In this document: in pieces, positions 47,356 through 58,681 of the stretch
How positions within the stretch are numbered: the stretch's first letter is position 1
How the letters are laid out: each line of letters starts with the position of its first letter
Assembly (NCBI GenBank): GCA_023375785.1
Contig: SZWC01000543.1
Coordinates: forward strand, 186,025-250,024
DNA length: 64,000 bases
Source: Penium margaritaceum
Taxonomy: Eukaryota; Streptophyta; Zygnematophyceae; Desmidiales; Peniaceae
Direction of reading: 5' to 3'
Translations under genes and position numbers: made by a program
The notes under the pieces: model-generated
What the model saw: only the letters and a program-made list of their open reading frames with translations
Told to the model about the DNA's origin: nothing
Databases searched by the model: none

Positions 47356-48678
47356 GTGGCAGGCCAAACTACCCATATCACTACCCCCATTCCACACGCC
47401 ACGCATATCTTTATGGACAGCTCCTTTCCAACCCCATACCTCTGTACGGCCAATTTCTCCCTACTTGTTTCTCAAGGCTCGGGACGCACACTATTTCTTC
47501 TTACAAGGATGCTTGCTGTCCCCACATCTATCAGAAATTCTACAGATCTACCGCCGCATTCAATGAATGTTTCTGTTACACCTAACAAGATCTTTCTCCC
47601 AGCTCTGTTTTTTTCAGGTCCGTCTAACATGGAAGGCATGAGTAACGACAACAAAACTCCGGCAATCAATGGCCTGTCCAGAACCTTGGAAGTGACAGTA
47701 CACTTCCCCACATCAGCAGGAGGTAAATTTCCAGTGCAAAATCCTCCTAAATTAACCAAATTTAAGTCCAAGTGTAAATACATTCCGTCAGCTAATTCAT
47801 CACCAGAACCAGGTTGGTTCCAAGGAAACTGGCCGGTTTTAATTTTGCCCAGAAAATGCCTCACCTTTCTGCACATGTACCATGCAGGCACTTCTGTGGG
47901 CATGGGCCACTTAAGCGGCACCATATCTCTGCTCTGTCCCGCTCAATCAACATTTAACAAGCAACCTGAAGCCAACGTCACGGGCTCCACCCCCACTTTG
48001 GGCCCCAACATCCCACGTGACTCAACAGGCACCTCCTCAAGGGGACTCTCTGGAGAATCAGACGTGAACCACACCAACCCGGACCCACTTGCCGCTAACG
48101 GCGCACCACCCACCTCCCGGTCCCCTGCTGTCACTGGCTCCATGACGAACGTTGAAGCCGCTCGCAGACAACACCTCACCAAAGGCACCATCCAACGCCG
48201 GCCGGCAGCCCACAAGGCAAGTATGGATTTTGATGGAGTCACGAAGAAATTCAACAAACTGCTTTGCCTCACCTTCCCCAGCTCAGTGGCAAACCTTGGA
48301 GACCGCATCGCGCATTTCTTCCCGGTGATGCTGTACCGTCGTTACCTGAGCGACATTCCTGAATCAACTCTCACATTGGCTAAAGTTTTCTCTTCTGAAA
48401 CTGTCTTCCATGGGAAAGTCTTCATGGCAAAACATTCTGTGCAAATTGAAGACGATGAAAGCACCATCCCTGGCCTGGCTGTTGTACAATCACCGTACAT
48501 CTACAAGCCTGCAGGGCTGTCCGCTCACATGCTTCGGTTCGAGTGGGTTTATATGAATAAACCGAACCTCCTCTACTGTTTCATCCACACAGATCATGAG
48601 CCTAAGGTCGGAGTGATCATGACCAAGGTCACCTGCCGGCCTTTGAAGCTTACAAACTCTGCTATCCTGACAGGATGA
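47356..48678 (+). CDS. Uncharacterised 440-aa ORF
   Basis: This is the longest uninterrupted reading frame in the window and stands out in DNA where almost every frame is broken. The first ATG is at 47,356. A strong 3' splice-site-like tract (ctctgtttttttcag) ends at about 47,617, so the true exon may begin there and the preceding 87 codons may be intron. The product has a Pro/Ser/Thr-rich middle (about residues 190-270). A folded-looking end follows (about residues 285-430), with FPSSVANLGDRIAHFFPVML and KPAGLSAHMLRFEWVYMN. I recognise no family. It could be a LINE ORF1, since LINE ORF2 text follows at about 50,200 on the same strand, or a captured host gene. Confidence 0.45.
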   Translation: MAGQTTHITTPIPHATHIFMDSSFPTPYLCTANFSLLVSQGSGRTLFLLTRMLAVPTSIRNSTDLPPHSMNVSVTPNKIFLPALFFSGPSNMEGMSNDNKTPAINGLSRTLEVTVHFPTSAGGKFPVQNPPKLTKFKSKCKYIPSANSSPEPGWFQGNWPVLILPRKCLTFLHMYHAGTSVGMGHLSGTISLLCPAQSTFNKQPEANVTGSTPTLGPNIPRDSTGTSSRGLSGESDVNHTNPDPLAANGAPPTSRSPAVTGSMTNVEAARRQHLTKGTIQRRPAAHKASMDFDGVTKKFNKLLCLTFPSSVANLGDRIAHFFPVMLYRRYLSDIPESTLTLAKVFSSETVFHGKVFMAKHSVQIEDDESTIPGLAVVQSPYIYKPAGLSAHMLRFEWVYMNKPNLLYCFIHTDHEPKVGVIMTKVTCRPLKLTNSAILTG

Positions 48679-50158
48679 CTTTTTCCCTGTAGAACTCCCT
48701 CCCCTTTTACCGCTTTGATGTCAAAGGATGCCAGTTGGCTGCTGTCTATCTACATTCCCGCTGGCCGGAGCAAGGGATACCTTGCAGATGTGGAACACCT
48801 CCACGGCCATGTCCAACCTCTCACAGGCAACACCATGTCAACCGTTCTCGGCATTCCTGTGCCACACCCTGAAGACCCCACTTTCCTTGAGGTGGTTCCG
48901 GTTCTCACCCCACCCAACTGCACCAAGGAGGTCATGCTAAAATTCTCTGGTCTTGTATGAAACTTCTGTGTGAGGTCACGCTGAGTACCATAACATGTTC
49001 CCTCTGTCACCTTCTCACCCGCTAACTGCTGTGCGCACCATAGCGGAAGTTAACCATCATGCTGGTATGTCTCTCTTGCCTTACCCACCATGCTGTCATC
49101 ATCACACATTTTTAACACTTCCTGTCTTATTGTACAGAATGACAGATCGGCAACACGCTTTTTGCCCTGCTGTGGCAAACCAACAAGGGCATTGTTTTCT
49201 CCAACGCCGGCAAGAAGATAGAATACCATATCTGCAACCACAGCGCTGTGGAAAGTATTCCAGGAGCTCCCTCAACGAAACATTCAATCACACCAACACG
49301 CGTGCCCATGATATGGCTCGTGCTGCATATCTGGCCAACCCAACCCAGGAACACCTGGTGGAGAATTTCTACAGCAATCTCGCCGCTCTGAAGAAGAAGT
49401 TCAAGCCGTAAGCACGCTTCCAGGTACAACTCTCCCACCGGAATCCCCCTCTGCACCTCAAATCACCTATCCCCTGGTTTCTAAAAAACTTTTGCATTTA
49501 ACTGACTCATGCAGGCATAACAATGTCACACAGCTTGCCAGAATAAATGCCCAACTGCCGTGGTTACCAACGGATGTCAGCTCATCTGCAAGCTCATGGC
49601 CTGCAACAGAAATTCCGGATGATGCACCATGGATCCTATGCGTACTTCAATGTCTCTGTAGACTACCCTCAAGTCCTAGCATGTCTAGCTGTCAGCAACA
49701 TCCTAGATGGTCCATTGGTCTTTTACTGCATTCAGCGTGGCCAGAGGGCCCATTTCAAGCAGCTAGCAGAGTTTGGCACAGTACATTCTGTATATACCAA
49801 AAGGGCAAGTAGCCTTTCATGTGATTCAGAGCTCGGTTCAGAGGTGGACAATCATTTCATTTTCTGTACATCTCTTCTTCATTTTCCACTGATTCCAACT
49901 CAACATGATTTGCCCTCAATGACAAGACCAAAACAGGTTTTTAAACACAAGGTCATGATCCCAGCATGGTCCTTTGGTTTTCACCATTCACAACAATACC
50001 AGAGAGTTTTTCTCACCCCTCACGTGACCTTTACCCCCACAAACTGCCGCACCACACTAATAGTCCTTCCTTCTACAGCCACCAACATGAACAAGGTTTC
50101 AAGTCTTAGAATTGGTATCCCTCATTCAAATCATTTTCATGGGAAGTTCTCTCTCTGA
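48679..50158 (+). other. Possible further exons downstream of the 440-aa ORF
   Basis: Three plus-strand frames end or begin next to splice-like signals. They are 48,715-48,960 (VPHPEDPTFLEVVPVLTPP), 49,137-49,411 (NETFNHTNTRAHDMARAAYL) after 'ttattgtacag', and 49,547-49,815 (ILDGPLVFYCIQRGQRAHFK) after 'aactgactcatgcag'. The wording is protein-like but no domain is recognised, and I could not join them in one consistent frame. Confidence 0.3.
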
Positions 50159-50199
50159 ACAAGAAAAGTCACAAAACAGGGTGTTTTATCACACTCCTC

Positions 50200-52482
50200 A
50201 CCAGCTCTAGACACCAGGTTTGGCTATGGACTCTCCAGAAGGGCCTTAGCCAAACACAGACAACACAGGAAGAACACAACACACACAACAGAAACCAAAC
50301 AGCTAGGTACCTCCTATCTAGGGCTTTCCTTCAAGCAGTAATACTCGGTCGCCTGGAGAATATCCCATTGTGCTCCACTTCCCAGGAAAACTTTCACACA
50401 ACAAAACTCGTAGCTTTTGATAAACCCCCCTTACCCCTGCCACAATCTAAAACCCCATCTAAAACAAGACCCAGATTACACCCACAACCCACTTAGTGGA
50501 ACAACCATGCCCGGAACATGCAGACAGCAAGAATAGAGCTGGATTTGGCAAATTCCGCCCACACATTGATGCTGGTACACATACCTTCCCCCAGAATGGT
50601 TTACCAAGGCCACTACCCACAGCAGGAACATATCAACACACCAAGTCTGATTTTCTTCCATCAATCCCCCATACATAACAAATCAGCTCTGTTGTTATTT
50701 GAATGCCCCTTGGCCACTAGTCTCCAGAATTGGCAAGTAGTGGACGGACCAGGCATGCACTGCTCATGTGGAGCAAGTCCCCTGGGTCCGGTCCAACAGA
50801 CCAGGTATGCACTCTCCTTGTTCAAGGATAAGTCCCCTGGGTTTCTGATGATGGCTATTCTGATTGTCAATCTGACCGTACTGATGGAAAGAGCAGGTGC
50901 CAAACCGTCAGCTGTCCAAGTTTCGGGCTGATCCAACGGTCGGATTGAAAGATGCAAGATGTGCCTTGGATCAGGGGATGGCTTCCCTGATTGAGGGGAT
51001 GACCTCCTTAATTTAAGGAGTGACATTGGCCGAGGCGCGCGCGCTTCGGCTTAGCCGAGTCGCGCGCGCTTCGGCTGCCAAAGGCACTCCTCAGCTATTT
51101 ATGCCTTGTACTTGCCATTGTCTCAACTACTCCTTCACTTTATGTCTCTTGTTTGAGATGTGCGCTTGAGACTGAGCTTGATATGAACTGCTAAGGTGGT
51201 TGTAATCTTGCTCGTGTGAGAGTGCTGACTTAAGTTTATTGGGCTCTCACACCAAGGAAGAAGAAGGCTTAGAGGGCGGGAGCCCCTAAGACCTTGTGCG
51301 AAAGCACCTGGGTAACTAGGTCTCACCAGAGGCATAGTTAGTTCCTTGGGGGTTCTTGTGATCCTTGGGTGAAATTGCTTGGACGGTCGGCAGTTGCAAT
51401 TGTGTCGGTGCTGTTTTCTAGACCGGGGCCTCAGGCCACGTGACTCAGGAACGACAAGCTCGTCCTCAAAACTGTGTACACAAAATTGTATTGGGAAGTT
51501 GAACAGGAAATTGACCATCGCACATCGACCAGTTCTATCACACTCAAGATTTCAAACACCAAACCCAAGCTCTACGCATGTCCCCGTCCCGACCACACTC
51601 CCAGACCACATCTTGGCACCCATGATTACAATCATTTACAACTAAAAGGGCCCAAGCAGCAAAGGAATCTGAAAACTCAACACATCTCCTTTCAACCGTC
51701 CCAGGTGCAAGCAAATTATTCAACAAAACCACTTACCCACATGGGAGCAATTCATTAAATCCATACAGAAACAAGTACATCAGTTCAGTGTCGAAGAAAA
51801 CAAAAGACACATCAAGACAGTCAAATAGACCAAAGAGAACCTACAAAATGCCAAACAGAAACAATGCTCAAACCCAACTGACTCCAGCCTACACAACCAT
51901 TTCAGAAACCTTGAAAATTCACTTTCCAAGTATGCACTCACCTCTCAACTTCATCTTCACTACATAGCTCACCTGAGCTATGTGGAAGGTTTGACAAAAC
52001 CATCGAAGACTCTCACAAGTTTCATCAAAGCAAGGAAGGAAGCAGTCCCAATCACGGCCTAAAAAACAAAAGACAACGTCATCACAAGCGGCCTGAAATT
52101 GATGCAACAGATTGCATCCAACTTCTACTTAACACTCAACACACCTCCACCTAATGTACCTAAGAGACCCTCTCTGCCCAGGCTCCCTCAAGTACCCGCC
52201 AACATGCTCCGCTCCCTAACCTCCCCAATCACAGTAGTGGAAATTGAAGAAGCAATCAGGACATGGCCAAAAGGAAAATGCCCGGGACCAGATGGGCTCC
52301 CAAGCAAGTTTTACCAAGCTAACCCTCATGACTTCCTTAACAGACTTCAATGGCTCCTCCAGGAATTCCTTGAAAATCCAGCAAGCCACCCCACCTTTAT
52401 AGACTCAGTCACGTGTCTCCTCTTCAGAAAAGGGGATCTCACAGACATAGCACCCCAAAATAATACACTATCCAAACAGTGA
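50200..52482 (+). pseudogene. LINE ORF2: endonuclease end and start of reverse transcriptase, split by a solo LTR
   Basis: The endonuclease end is seen as TKSDFLPSIPH before 50,689. After removal of the solo LTR it continues as TIAHRPVLSHSRFQTP at about 51,514, where HRPV is the position of the usual SDHxPV motif. The linker reads VEGLTKPSKTLTSFIKARKE. The RT N-terminus in the 52,099-52,482 frame has TVVEIEEAIRTWPKGKCPGP, DGLPSKFYQ and CLLFRKGDLTDIA, the standard LINE motifs just before 'NYRPI'. The text then breaks off. The next motif appears only at 63,418. Confidence 0.75.
50690..51456 (+). repeat. Solo LTR of a copia family related to E6
   Basis: A 767-bp LTR, TGTTGTTATTTG...GGAACGACA, lies between perfect 5-bp copies of AGCTC (50,685-50,689 and 51,457-51,461), with no internal region. 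It shares GGCATGCACTG and CTGTTTTCTAGACCG with the E6 LTRs. It carries two copies of a CG-rich block (51,026-51,043 and 51,052-51,074) and a TATA-like CTATTTATG at about 51,095. It arose by recombination between the two LTRs of a full element. Confidence 0.9.
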
Positions 52483-52507
52483 ACATAAAAAAAAACACCA
52501 TATAAGT

Positions 52508-52633
52508 GAAGCTTCAACAGAGGTTCTAGGTACTTATCCATGCAGAACACTGACCTTCGTGGAAGCTTCCAGACAATTACTTCAGAACCTTCAGGTTGTT
52601 ACTTTATGAAGCAATTTTGAATGTTGAAGCTTC
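52508..52633. repeat. 12-bp perfect inverted repeat, possible MITE
   Basis: GAAGCTTCAACA at 52,508-52,519 faces TGTTGAAGCTTC at 52,622-52,633. The neighbouring block TTCTAGGT is also present beside both arms. It lies just right of the broken LINE, at the left edge of the KDZ block. Confidence 0.55.
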
Positions 52634-52920
52634 TAGGTGCTTGTACTCTTTTGTACGCTAGAAGGAAATCACTCTTCCTCATCCGTGAAACAAACTTCCA
52701 AGAACATTCCACTTCTTCTTGCAAGAAGTTTCCTCCTGGATTCCTCTTCTTGTTTTATACTTATCGCATAATATGGAGGGGCCGGGAGAATTGGGAGAGG
52801 GGAGACGGAGAGGGATTGTGCAAGGTGAATGAATTATTCAATGTACCCGAAGAGGTTTGGTCTGAAAAGAAAGGGGAAGGGGAGAAGTATTGAGAGAGTA
52901 GGAACATAAGAGTGTACGTA

Positions 52921-53222
52921 TGAACGTATGGTCCCTTGCCATGACATCAATGAGAAGCCCCCCTCCACCCTATCCTCCTCCCATGAGCCCTAATGACCAG
53001 GATGAAAAGGGGAGGGGGGGGAGGCAAGAATAAGTGTATGAGGGAGTGTATGAGGGAGTGTAAAAAAAACATACGGTGCTGCACAAAGGAGATACAATAG
53101 TGTACACCAGGAATCATTACCATAGAGGAAAACGTCCCTTACCATGTAGTTGAACTTCACTACACCCTTCCACATCCTCCTCCCATGAGCCCTGTTGATC
53201 AGGGACGGGAGGGGGGGGGGGG
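52921..53222. repeat. G-rich tandem repeat running into the gap
   Basis: The block TCCTCCTCCCATGAGCCCT occurs at 52,972 and again at 53,175 (period about 203 bp). Each copy is followed within about 35 bp by a long G run. A short repeat, gtatgagggagt, is duplicated at 53,036-53,060. The sequence stops in a run of G at 53,222, where assembly failed. Confidence 0.7.
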
Positions 53223-54000
53223 NNNNNNNNNNNNNNNNNNNNNNNNNNNNNNNNNNNNNNNNNNNNNNNNNNNNNNNNNNNNNNNNNNNNNNNNNNNNNN
53301 NNNNNNNNNNNNNNNNNNNNNNNNNNNNNNNNNNNNNNNNNNNNNNNNNNNNNNNNNNNNNNNNNNNNNNNNNNNNNNNNNNNNNNNNNNNNNNNNNNNN
53401 NNNNNNNNNNNNNNNNNNNNNNNNNNNNNNNNNNNNNNNNNNNNNNNNNNNNNNNNNNNNNNNNNNNNNNNNNNNNNNNNNNNNNNNNNNNNNNNNNNNN
53501 NNNNNNNNNNNNNNNNNNNNNNNNNNNNNNNNNNNNNNNNNNNNNNNNNNNNNNNNNNNNNNNNNNNNNNNNNNNNNNNNNNNNNNNNNNNNNNNNNNNN
53601 NNNNNNNNNNNNNNNNNNNNNNNNNNNNNNNNNNNNNNNNNNNNNNNNNNNNNNNNNNNNNNNNNNNNNNNNNNNNNNNNNNNNNNNNNNNNNNNNNNNN
53701 NNNNNNNNNNNNNNNNNNNNNNNNNNNNNNNNNNNNNNNNNNNNNNNNNNNNNNNNNNNNNNNNNNNNNNNNNNNNNNNNNNNNNNNNNNNNNNNNNNNN
53801 NNNNNNNNNNNNNNNNNNNNNNNNNNNNNNNNNNNNNNNNNNNNNNNNNNNNNNNNNNNNNNNNNNNNNNNNNNNNNNNNNNNNNNNNNNNNNNNNNNNN
53901 NNNNNNNNNNNNNNNNNNNNNNNNNNNNNNNNNNNNNNNNNNNNNNNNNNNNNNNNNNNNNNNNNNNNNNNNNNNNNNNNNNNNNNNNNNNNNNNNNNNN
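53223..54000. other. Assembly gap (778 N)
   Basis: Unknown bases only. Frames drawn across it on either strand are meaningless. The gap probably contains more G-rich repeat and possibly the left end of the KDZ element. Confidence 0.98.
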
Positions 54001-54696
54001 ATGTTGCCAAGGATTTCTGTTCCACGCAGCTCTGTACTTGAATTGTGAGGCGATGAAGTAAGGCGATGTGAATACATGACATCATGTTACGAGAGCATAG
54101 CGAAGAACAAGAACTTGCAGGTACAGCTGCGCAAAAACAATACCTCCGGACAAGGAATCTTGGCTGATTGATGGTGTACTTAACCTTGAGCGCAAACCAC
54201 ATAGTAGCTTGTCAGCAAGCGCCAAATGAGTCTGTGCCATCACATCCTTCGAGGCCACAGAAGTTGACCGTTGCCCTGAGACCATTGCATTGCCCTACGC
54301 TGATGGCTGGTTGGTGCCTACCACAACCTCAGCCACCTTCTTACCCCTTTTTGCCGCTGAGGCCCCGCATGAAGCCTTTCCGTGCACCCTCTTCATGCCG
54401 ACAGCAACTCCAGCAGTTTCACGAGAGGCCAAAGCTCCCGCACTCCCATTCGGGTCTGGCGATGCAGAAGAAGCACCATTCAACACGTCGGTTGATTGCA
54501 CAGTACCACCCAACGCCTCGGTTGTGGCTCCAGCTGCTCCTCCATTGCCAACAACCCTCATCGTCGTCAGCCCTGCACCACAAATAATTTTTTTCTTCTA
54601 AAAATTTCAATGATTTTTATGCAACATAACTGAAAGGCACTTTCAGCTGTGGCTACATGTTTTGATAGTGTCCAAACCACACTTCAGTTTCAAATA
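54001..54696. other. 3' flank of the P-loop gene
   Basis: The minus strand holds an Ala/Gly-rich frame at 54,561-54,295 that ends in a basic stretch (KRVHGK, AAKRGKKVAE), preceded by a splice-like 'tttgtggtgcag'. It could be an alternative last exon of the P-loop gene, but the phases do not match the exon chain ending at 54,697. A second minus frame (54,285-54,082) is unrecognised. Confidence 0.3.
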
Positions 54697-57458
54697 CTAC
54701 CTAAAGTTTGCGGACTCAGTAACTGTCAAACGATACACTCTGTCTTCAATGTGATCCCCAGGATGTTCATGCAACCTGCACAGCACAACAGCAAGGATCA
54801 CCCAGTATGGTAACCAAAAACTCGCTCCAGTTCCGCATCCGTGTAGAAGCGTGTTACGCTCACATCTGCTGATGAGAAAAAATTCCGAAGAAGAGTGCAA
54901 AATTGCTTTGGAGTCGCAGGAACAAACTTACAAAGTACAAGGTGTTCCTTACGGACACCTGCATTGCATGAAGGAAGTGTCATCCCTCTCTCACAAGGAA
55001 GATGGGACATTACATACAAATGCCAATTTTGTACCTGGGACAGTCTCGTGGTTGAATAGTCCCCATTCAAGCATCTTTTTGACAGCAAGTCTGAGATTCT
55101 TCCACTCTTTCGTGTTCTCCCCACTCGTCCGACGATACTTCTTTGCCCAATCAGTGAAGAATGTGACATTGTATCTCTTCATATTGTCCATCACGTATCC
55201 AAAGTAATTCTGCAGTGGTAAGGGATATGTTTAAGGCTGTGCAAAATAGACCACAAAGGACAGCAAGGGTGTCTAAGAATTCTTACCCTGCCTGGAACCA
55301 ACAGGTCACTTGGGACCACTATGTGACCTTGCATCACATCTCTGTTTACCTCCTTCACGACCAGTGGATTTTCTGCCAGCCACCGCCTCGTATGAGGGAA
55401 AACAATATCGTGCAACACCGTGAGCATTTGTCAACACCACCTGTAGGCGGATAAAGTACTCCGCAAGCACCACAGCTCTTCCAACAGTATCCTCGGGAAT
55501 TCCCGTAAAGCCAGATGGATCACCCTCTAGATGCATGCTTCCATCAAACAATGGCTCCGATTGAAGGTGGACGGTTGTATCAAACAAGTGCAGATTCAGA
55601 ATGGCCTTTGCTAGAATTCCGTCCATTTCCCCAATGAAGCCTGTGGCACAACACAACAAATGGACAAGCTTTTCACCGGGAACATAGGGCAGATTTACAT
55701 GGGGAACAAGTGTAAAATACATACCACTGAGAGAAATACCGCCATTGCTGCTGGTGAACTCCAAACATTGCCGGAGGCGCGTCACAAAGTGGTTTTTTAC
55801 AGCTTCACCATCAGCTGATAGCTTGTACAGAACCTACCTTGGCCGCACCTTCCCCTCATGGACCATGTGGTGGACTCCAAACATGCGCAAGTATTGCTGC
55901 AACACAGAGAAGAAAGAAGAAAACATACATGTCAACAAATTGTTCATGCAATTCCGTATACACCACAACACTTTGATTTACGAGCATACCTCGCGGAGAA
56001 CACGTTTTGGGACCTCTTGAAGACTTGGTTCATCAGGACACAGAGTTATGGTGCCATCCGCATTGAACAGATCGTGTGGTCGCCTCGCATCAAAGGCATC
56101 AAGGTGACGGGCCAAAATGTCCTCCTCAATAATCTCTCTATTTTCAACAAGTGAGCGCGTGAGAGGCTGCTCCACAAACGCGACAGCACCACTAGCAGAT
56201 GGTTCACGACCTGGAAAAACCATCACTTCAATCTGTAAACAGGACAAGAAAAGGGAATGAACACAAACATGCATTCCTTTCCGCGTACCTTGACTTTCAA
56301 ATGACGACAAGAGGACAACGAGAATGAATCTGTTGAAAATTCCATCCCAATTGTCAAAAAGACGGCACCGGATAGACTCGACAGGTTGTGTGGCCCCAGT
56401 GAACATAACATGGGTGATGTCAACAATGCGTTCAGCCTTGGCAGAAATCGTCTCCCGGCACCCATGGGTACCATCAGCCAGACGGAGAAGCTCTTGACAA
56501 TCTGTCCCTCTACCACCCTGTCCAACAAAATGTTTTAGAAAAATGACCAAAGACTCCAAATCACATGGAATCTACCCAATCAACGACGGCCGGTGCCATG
56601 TAACATATATTGCAAAGATTACACTCAGTGATTTCATACCTTGTATGCATTGAGACCAAGAATACAGCTGTACATTTCATCTGTGCAAACAAAAACATAG
56701 CCATTCGACTGGACTGCCGTATCGTGCATTTTCTCATAGGTCACTGCAAGGTATAGCACAGGAATATTATTAGTTAAGTAAATGGCAGTCGAAGAATAAA
56801 AGAATCAATTTCTGACTGTGAAATGCTGAAAACCTGCTGTGTTGAAGAATTTCACATCCTTGAACCATGTAGGCACTGTGCCTCTCGACAGAGGTGCCGA
56901 ACTTGTGTCAGTAGAATCTCCCGACTTCGGATCGCCACCACTCAAAGAAGTGGATCCGGAGACAAACCCCATCTTATTCAATGACAGATCATGAATCAAC
57001 CTCGTTCGTGGTTTATGACCAAATGGATGCTGCTTCAACCGCCGGTTCAAGCCCATCTCAGCATACTTCATGGCATCCTGTAGGACTCCAATGGCATGAC
57101 TCTTTCCCATGCCTGACCACTGTAGAGTTGTGATCCAGAGCACAGGATTCACCTCCATCATGTTTCCAGATGGCTGCTTCATGGCTCTCCTTGTCCACTT
57201 TCCCACCATGAATGAAACAGAACTCATGATTGATGGGAACAACATACTTGCATCCGCACCCGCAACTTTAGAAAGCTGCTCAATGTTCATTGAGCTGGCC
57301 CCAAAGACGTACTCCAGATCTGGAAGAAAGCTTTTGCAATAGTTCATAGCATCCGCAAGTCTCTGGCTCTCAATCTCCCTTCCATGACAAAAGTAGGGCA
57401 TTTCACGCTGCCTATAGCGATCTCTAAGGCCATGGTCATTTTTGGCCGAAGTCGCCAT
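54697..57458 (-). pseudogene. P-loop ATPase gene with DUF3987-like layout, partner of the KDZ transposase
   Basis: Nine minus-strand exons with AG/GT borders join in one frame. They are 57,458-56,834, 56,743-56,640, 56,517-56,289, 56,225-55,990, 55,896-55,740, 55,640-55,441, 55,209-55,035, 54,958-54,802 and 54,775-54,697. They total 1,962 nt, or 653 residues plus stop. The start ATG sits in a good context (gcgtccATGG). Walker A is SGMGKSHA at about residue 116. Walker B is YVFVCTDEM at about residue 222, which appears only after splicing exon 2. Then come ELLRLADGTHG, FTGATQPVESIRC and NRFILVVLL. The C-terminal part has GILAKAILNLHLFD and AVVLAEYFIRLQ. This order resembles DUF3987 proteins of bacterial mobile elements, some of which are fused to primases; the match is from memory. 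One in-frame TAG (55,836-55,834) replaces a probable Trp. The last intron would be only 26 nt, so it may instead be a small insertion. Upstream exons are possible. Confidence 0.7.
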
Positions 57459-58681
57459 GGACGCATCAACCACACAACCTGCAAGGAAGAAATGCAATGC
57501 ACACCTTGAAGGCAGAGTATGAATTCAAGCCGGTCGTTCCGGGTTGAGGATGTGGCCCATACTTCAAAGGAAGCTGAAACTGTTGGTCGTGTATGTCTCT
57601 TGCCCAGCTTCAGACCTACACCACAAGGACTTCCGAGGCGAGTGTGTGCGCGACCAGAAAATGACGATGCCATTATCATGCGGAACTCAGCAGCTACCGA
57701 ATCTGCACAATCACGAGAAGCAACCTCAAATTGAGAAGTTGCAAACGGCCGGGGGCACGAGCAGCTCAGACTAGTGAAGGGCGGCCAGAGTGTGCAGGCT
57801 TGCTCACAAGTCAAGAAGGCCGGCAGTGAAATTCAGATCTCGACATCTGCGGGTCTGCAACAGAGAGAGGCCGGCAGCAGGACATGAACTGACGTGACTA
57901 TACTGGCACAATGTGGGACTCGCAGTCACCATTAGTAGTGCATTACGGCTGGTCTTTGGCCAGCCAGGGATGACACAACTGACCACTGTCTACCGGTGAC
58001 CGGTGGTCAGTGGCCGGTTGCGTCTACAAACCATGTCTACCGGCCTCAATGCCGCCGGACACTCCAGAAGCTGTTAGAGCCGCCGGCCACTTTAGAGGCT
58101 GCTGGCAAAGCCGGCAGCTTCAGCTGGACAATTGGATGGTTAGCTTCCTACTATTGCTCCATTAACTAGCGGCCATTTGGTCGTCAATCCAGAAATCGAC
58201 GGTCCATGGTGAGTCCCTCTCGCTTGAGGAACCAACGTTCACGATCCTGTCGCCGTTTAGGGGATGAATCTTGGCCTGGAGAGGCATTGCACACAAGACT
58301 TCCCTTGATAGCCCAGAGTAGTGGGTACCGGTGCAGAGCAGACGGACGACCTAATGGCTGTCCGGCTGTCCGTATCCTCACAGTGCTTCCCGCCTTCGTC
58401 CTGATACCCCCCATTCTCACCTAATGTCCATGTGCCCAGGGGCTGATGCTTCGATGGGAGTACAGGAAGCCAAACCCCCGGGACAAGCTATACAGCCCTT
58501 CCACATCCAGACTGTAAATTTGACTTGAAACAAAGTCTGGAGCTTCTTTCGGTCAAGCTGCATAGAAGCGACCGGAGCAACGAGGACAGACAGGGCGGAC
58601 AGATCGAGGGGGGCGGACAGATCGAGGGGGGCGAACGGATTGAGGGGGGGCGGACAGATCGAGGGGGGCTCTGTTTGCACC
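57459..58681. promoter_or_regulatory. Divergent intergenic region between the P-loop and KDZ genes
   Basis: The two genes start 1.2 kb apart and point away from each other, so this DNA should hold both promoters. It contains many CCGG- and GGCCGG-rich words, a small hairpin (gaccactg...ggtggtcagtgg at about 57,981-58,012), and an 18-bp minisatellite next to the KDZ start. Possible 5' exons of the P-loop gene (minus, 57,814-57,490) cannot be excluded. Confidence 0.45.
58590..58669 (+). repeat. 18-bp minisatellite (GGCGGACAGATCGAGGGG type)
   Basis: About four units stand head to tail, ending 13 bases before the KDZ start codon. One unit is diverged (GCGAACGGATTGAGGGG). It may be 5' leader sequence or a binding-site array. 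Confidence 0.75.

Noticed and set aside
53117-54202. Long frames spanning the N run on both strands
   Set aside because: They consist of unknown residues and are artefacts of the gap.
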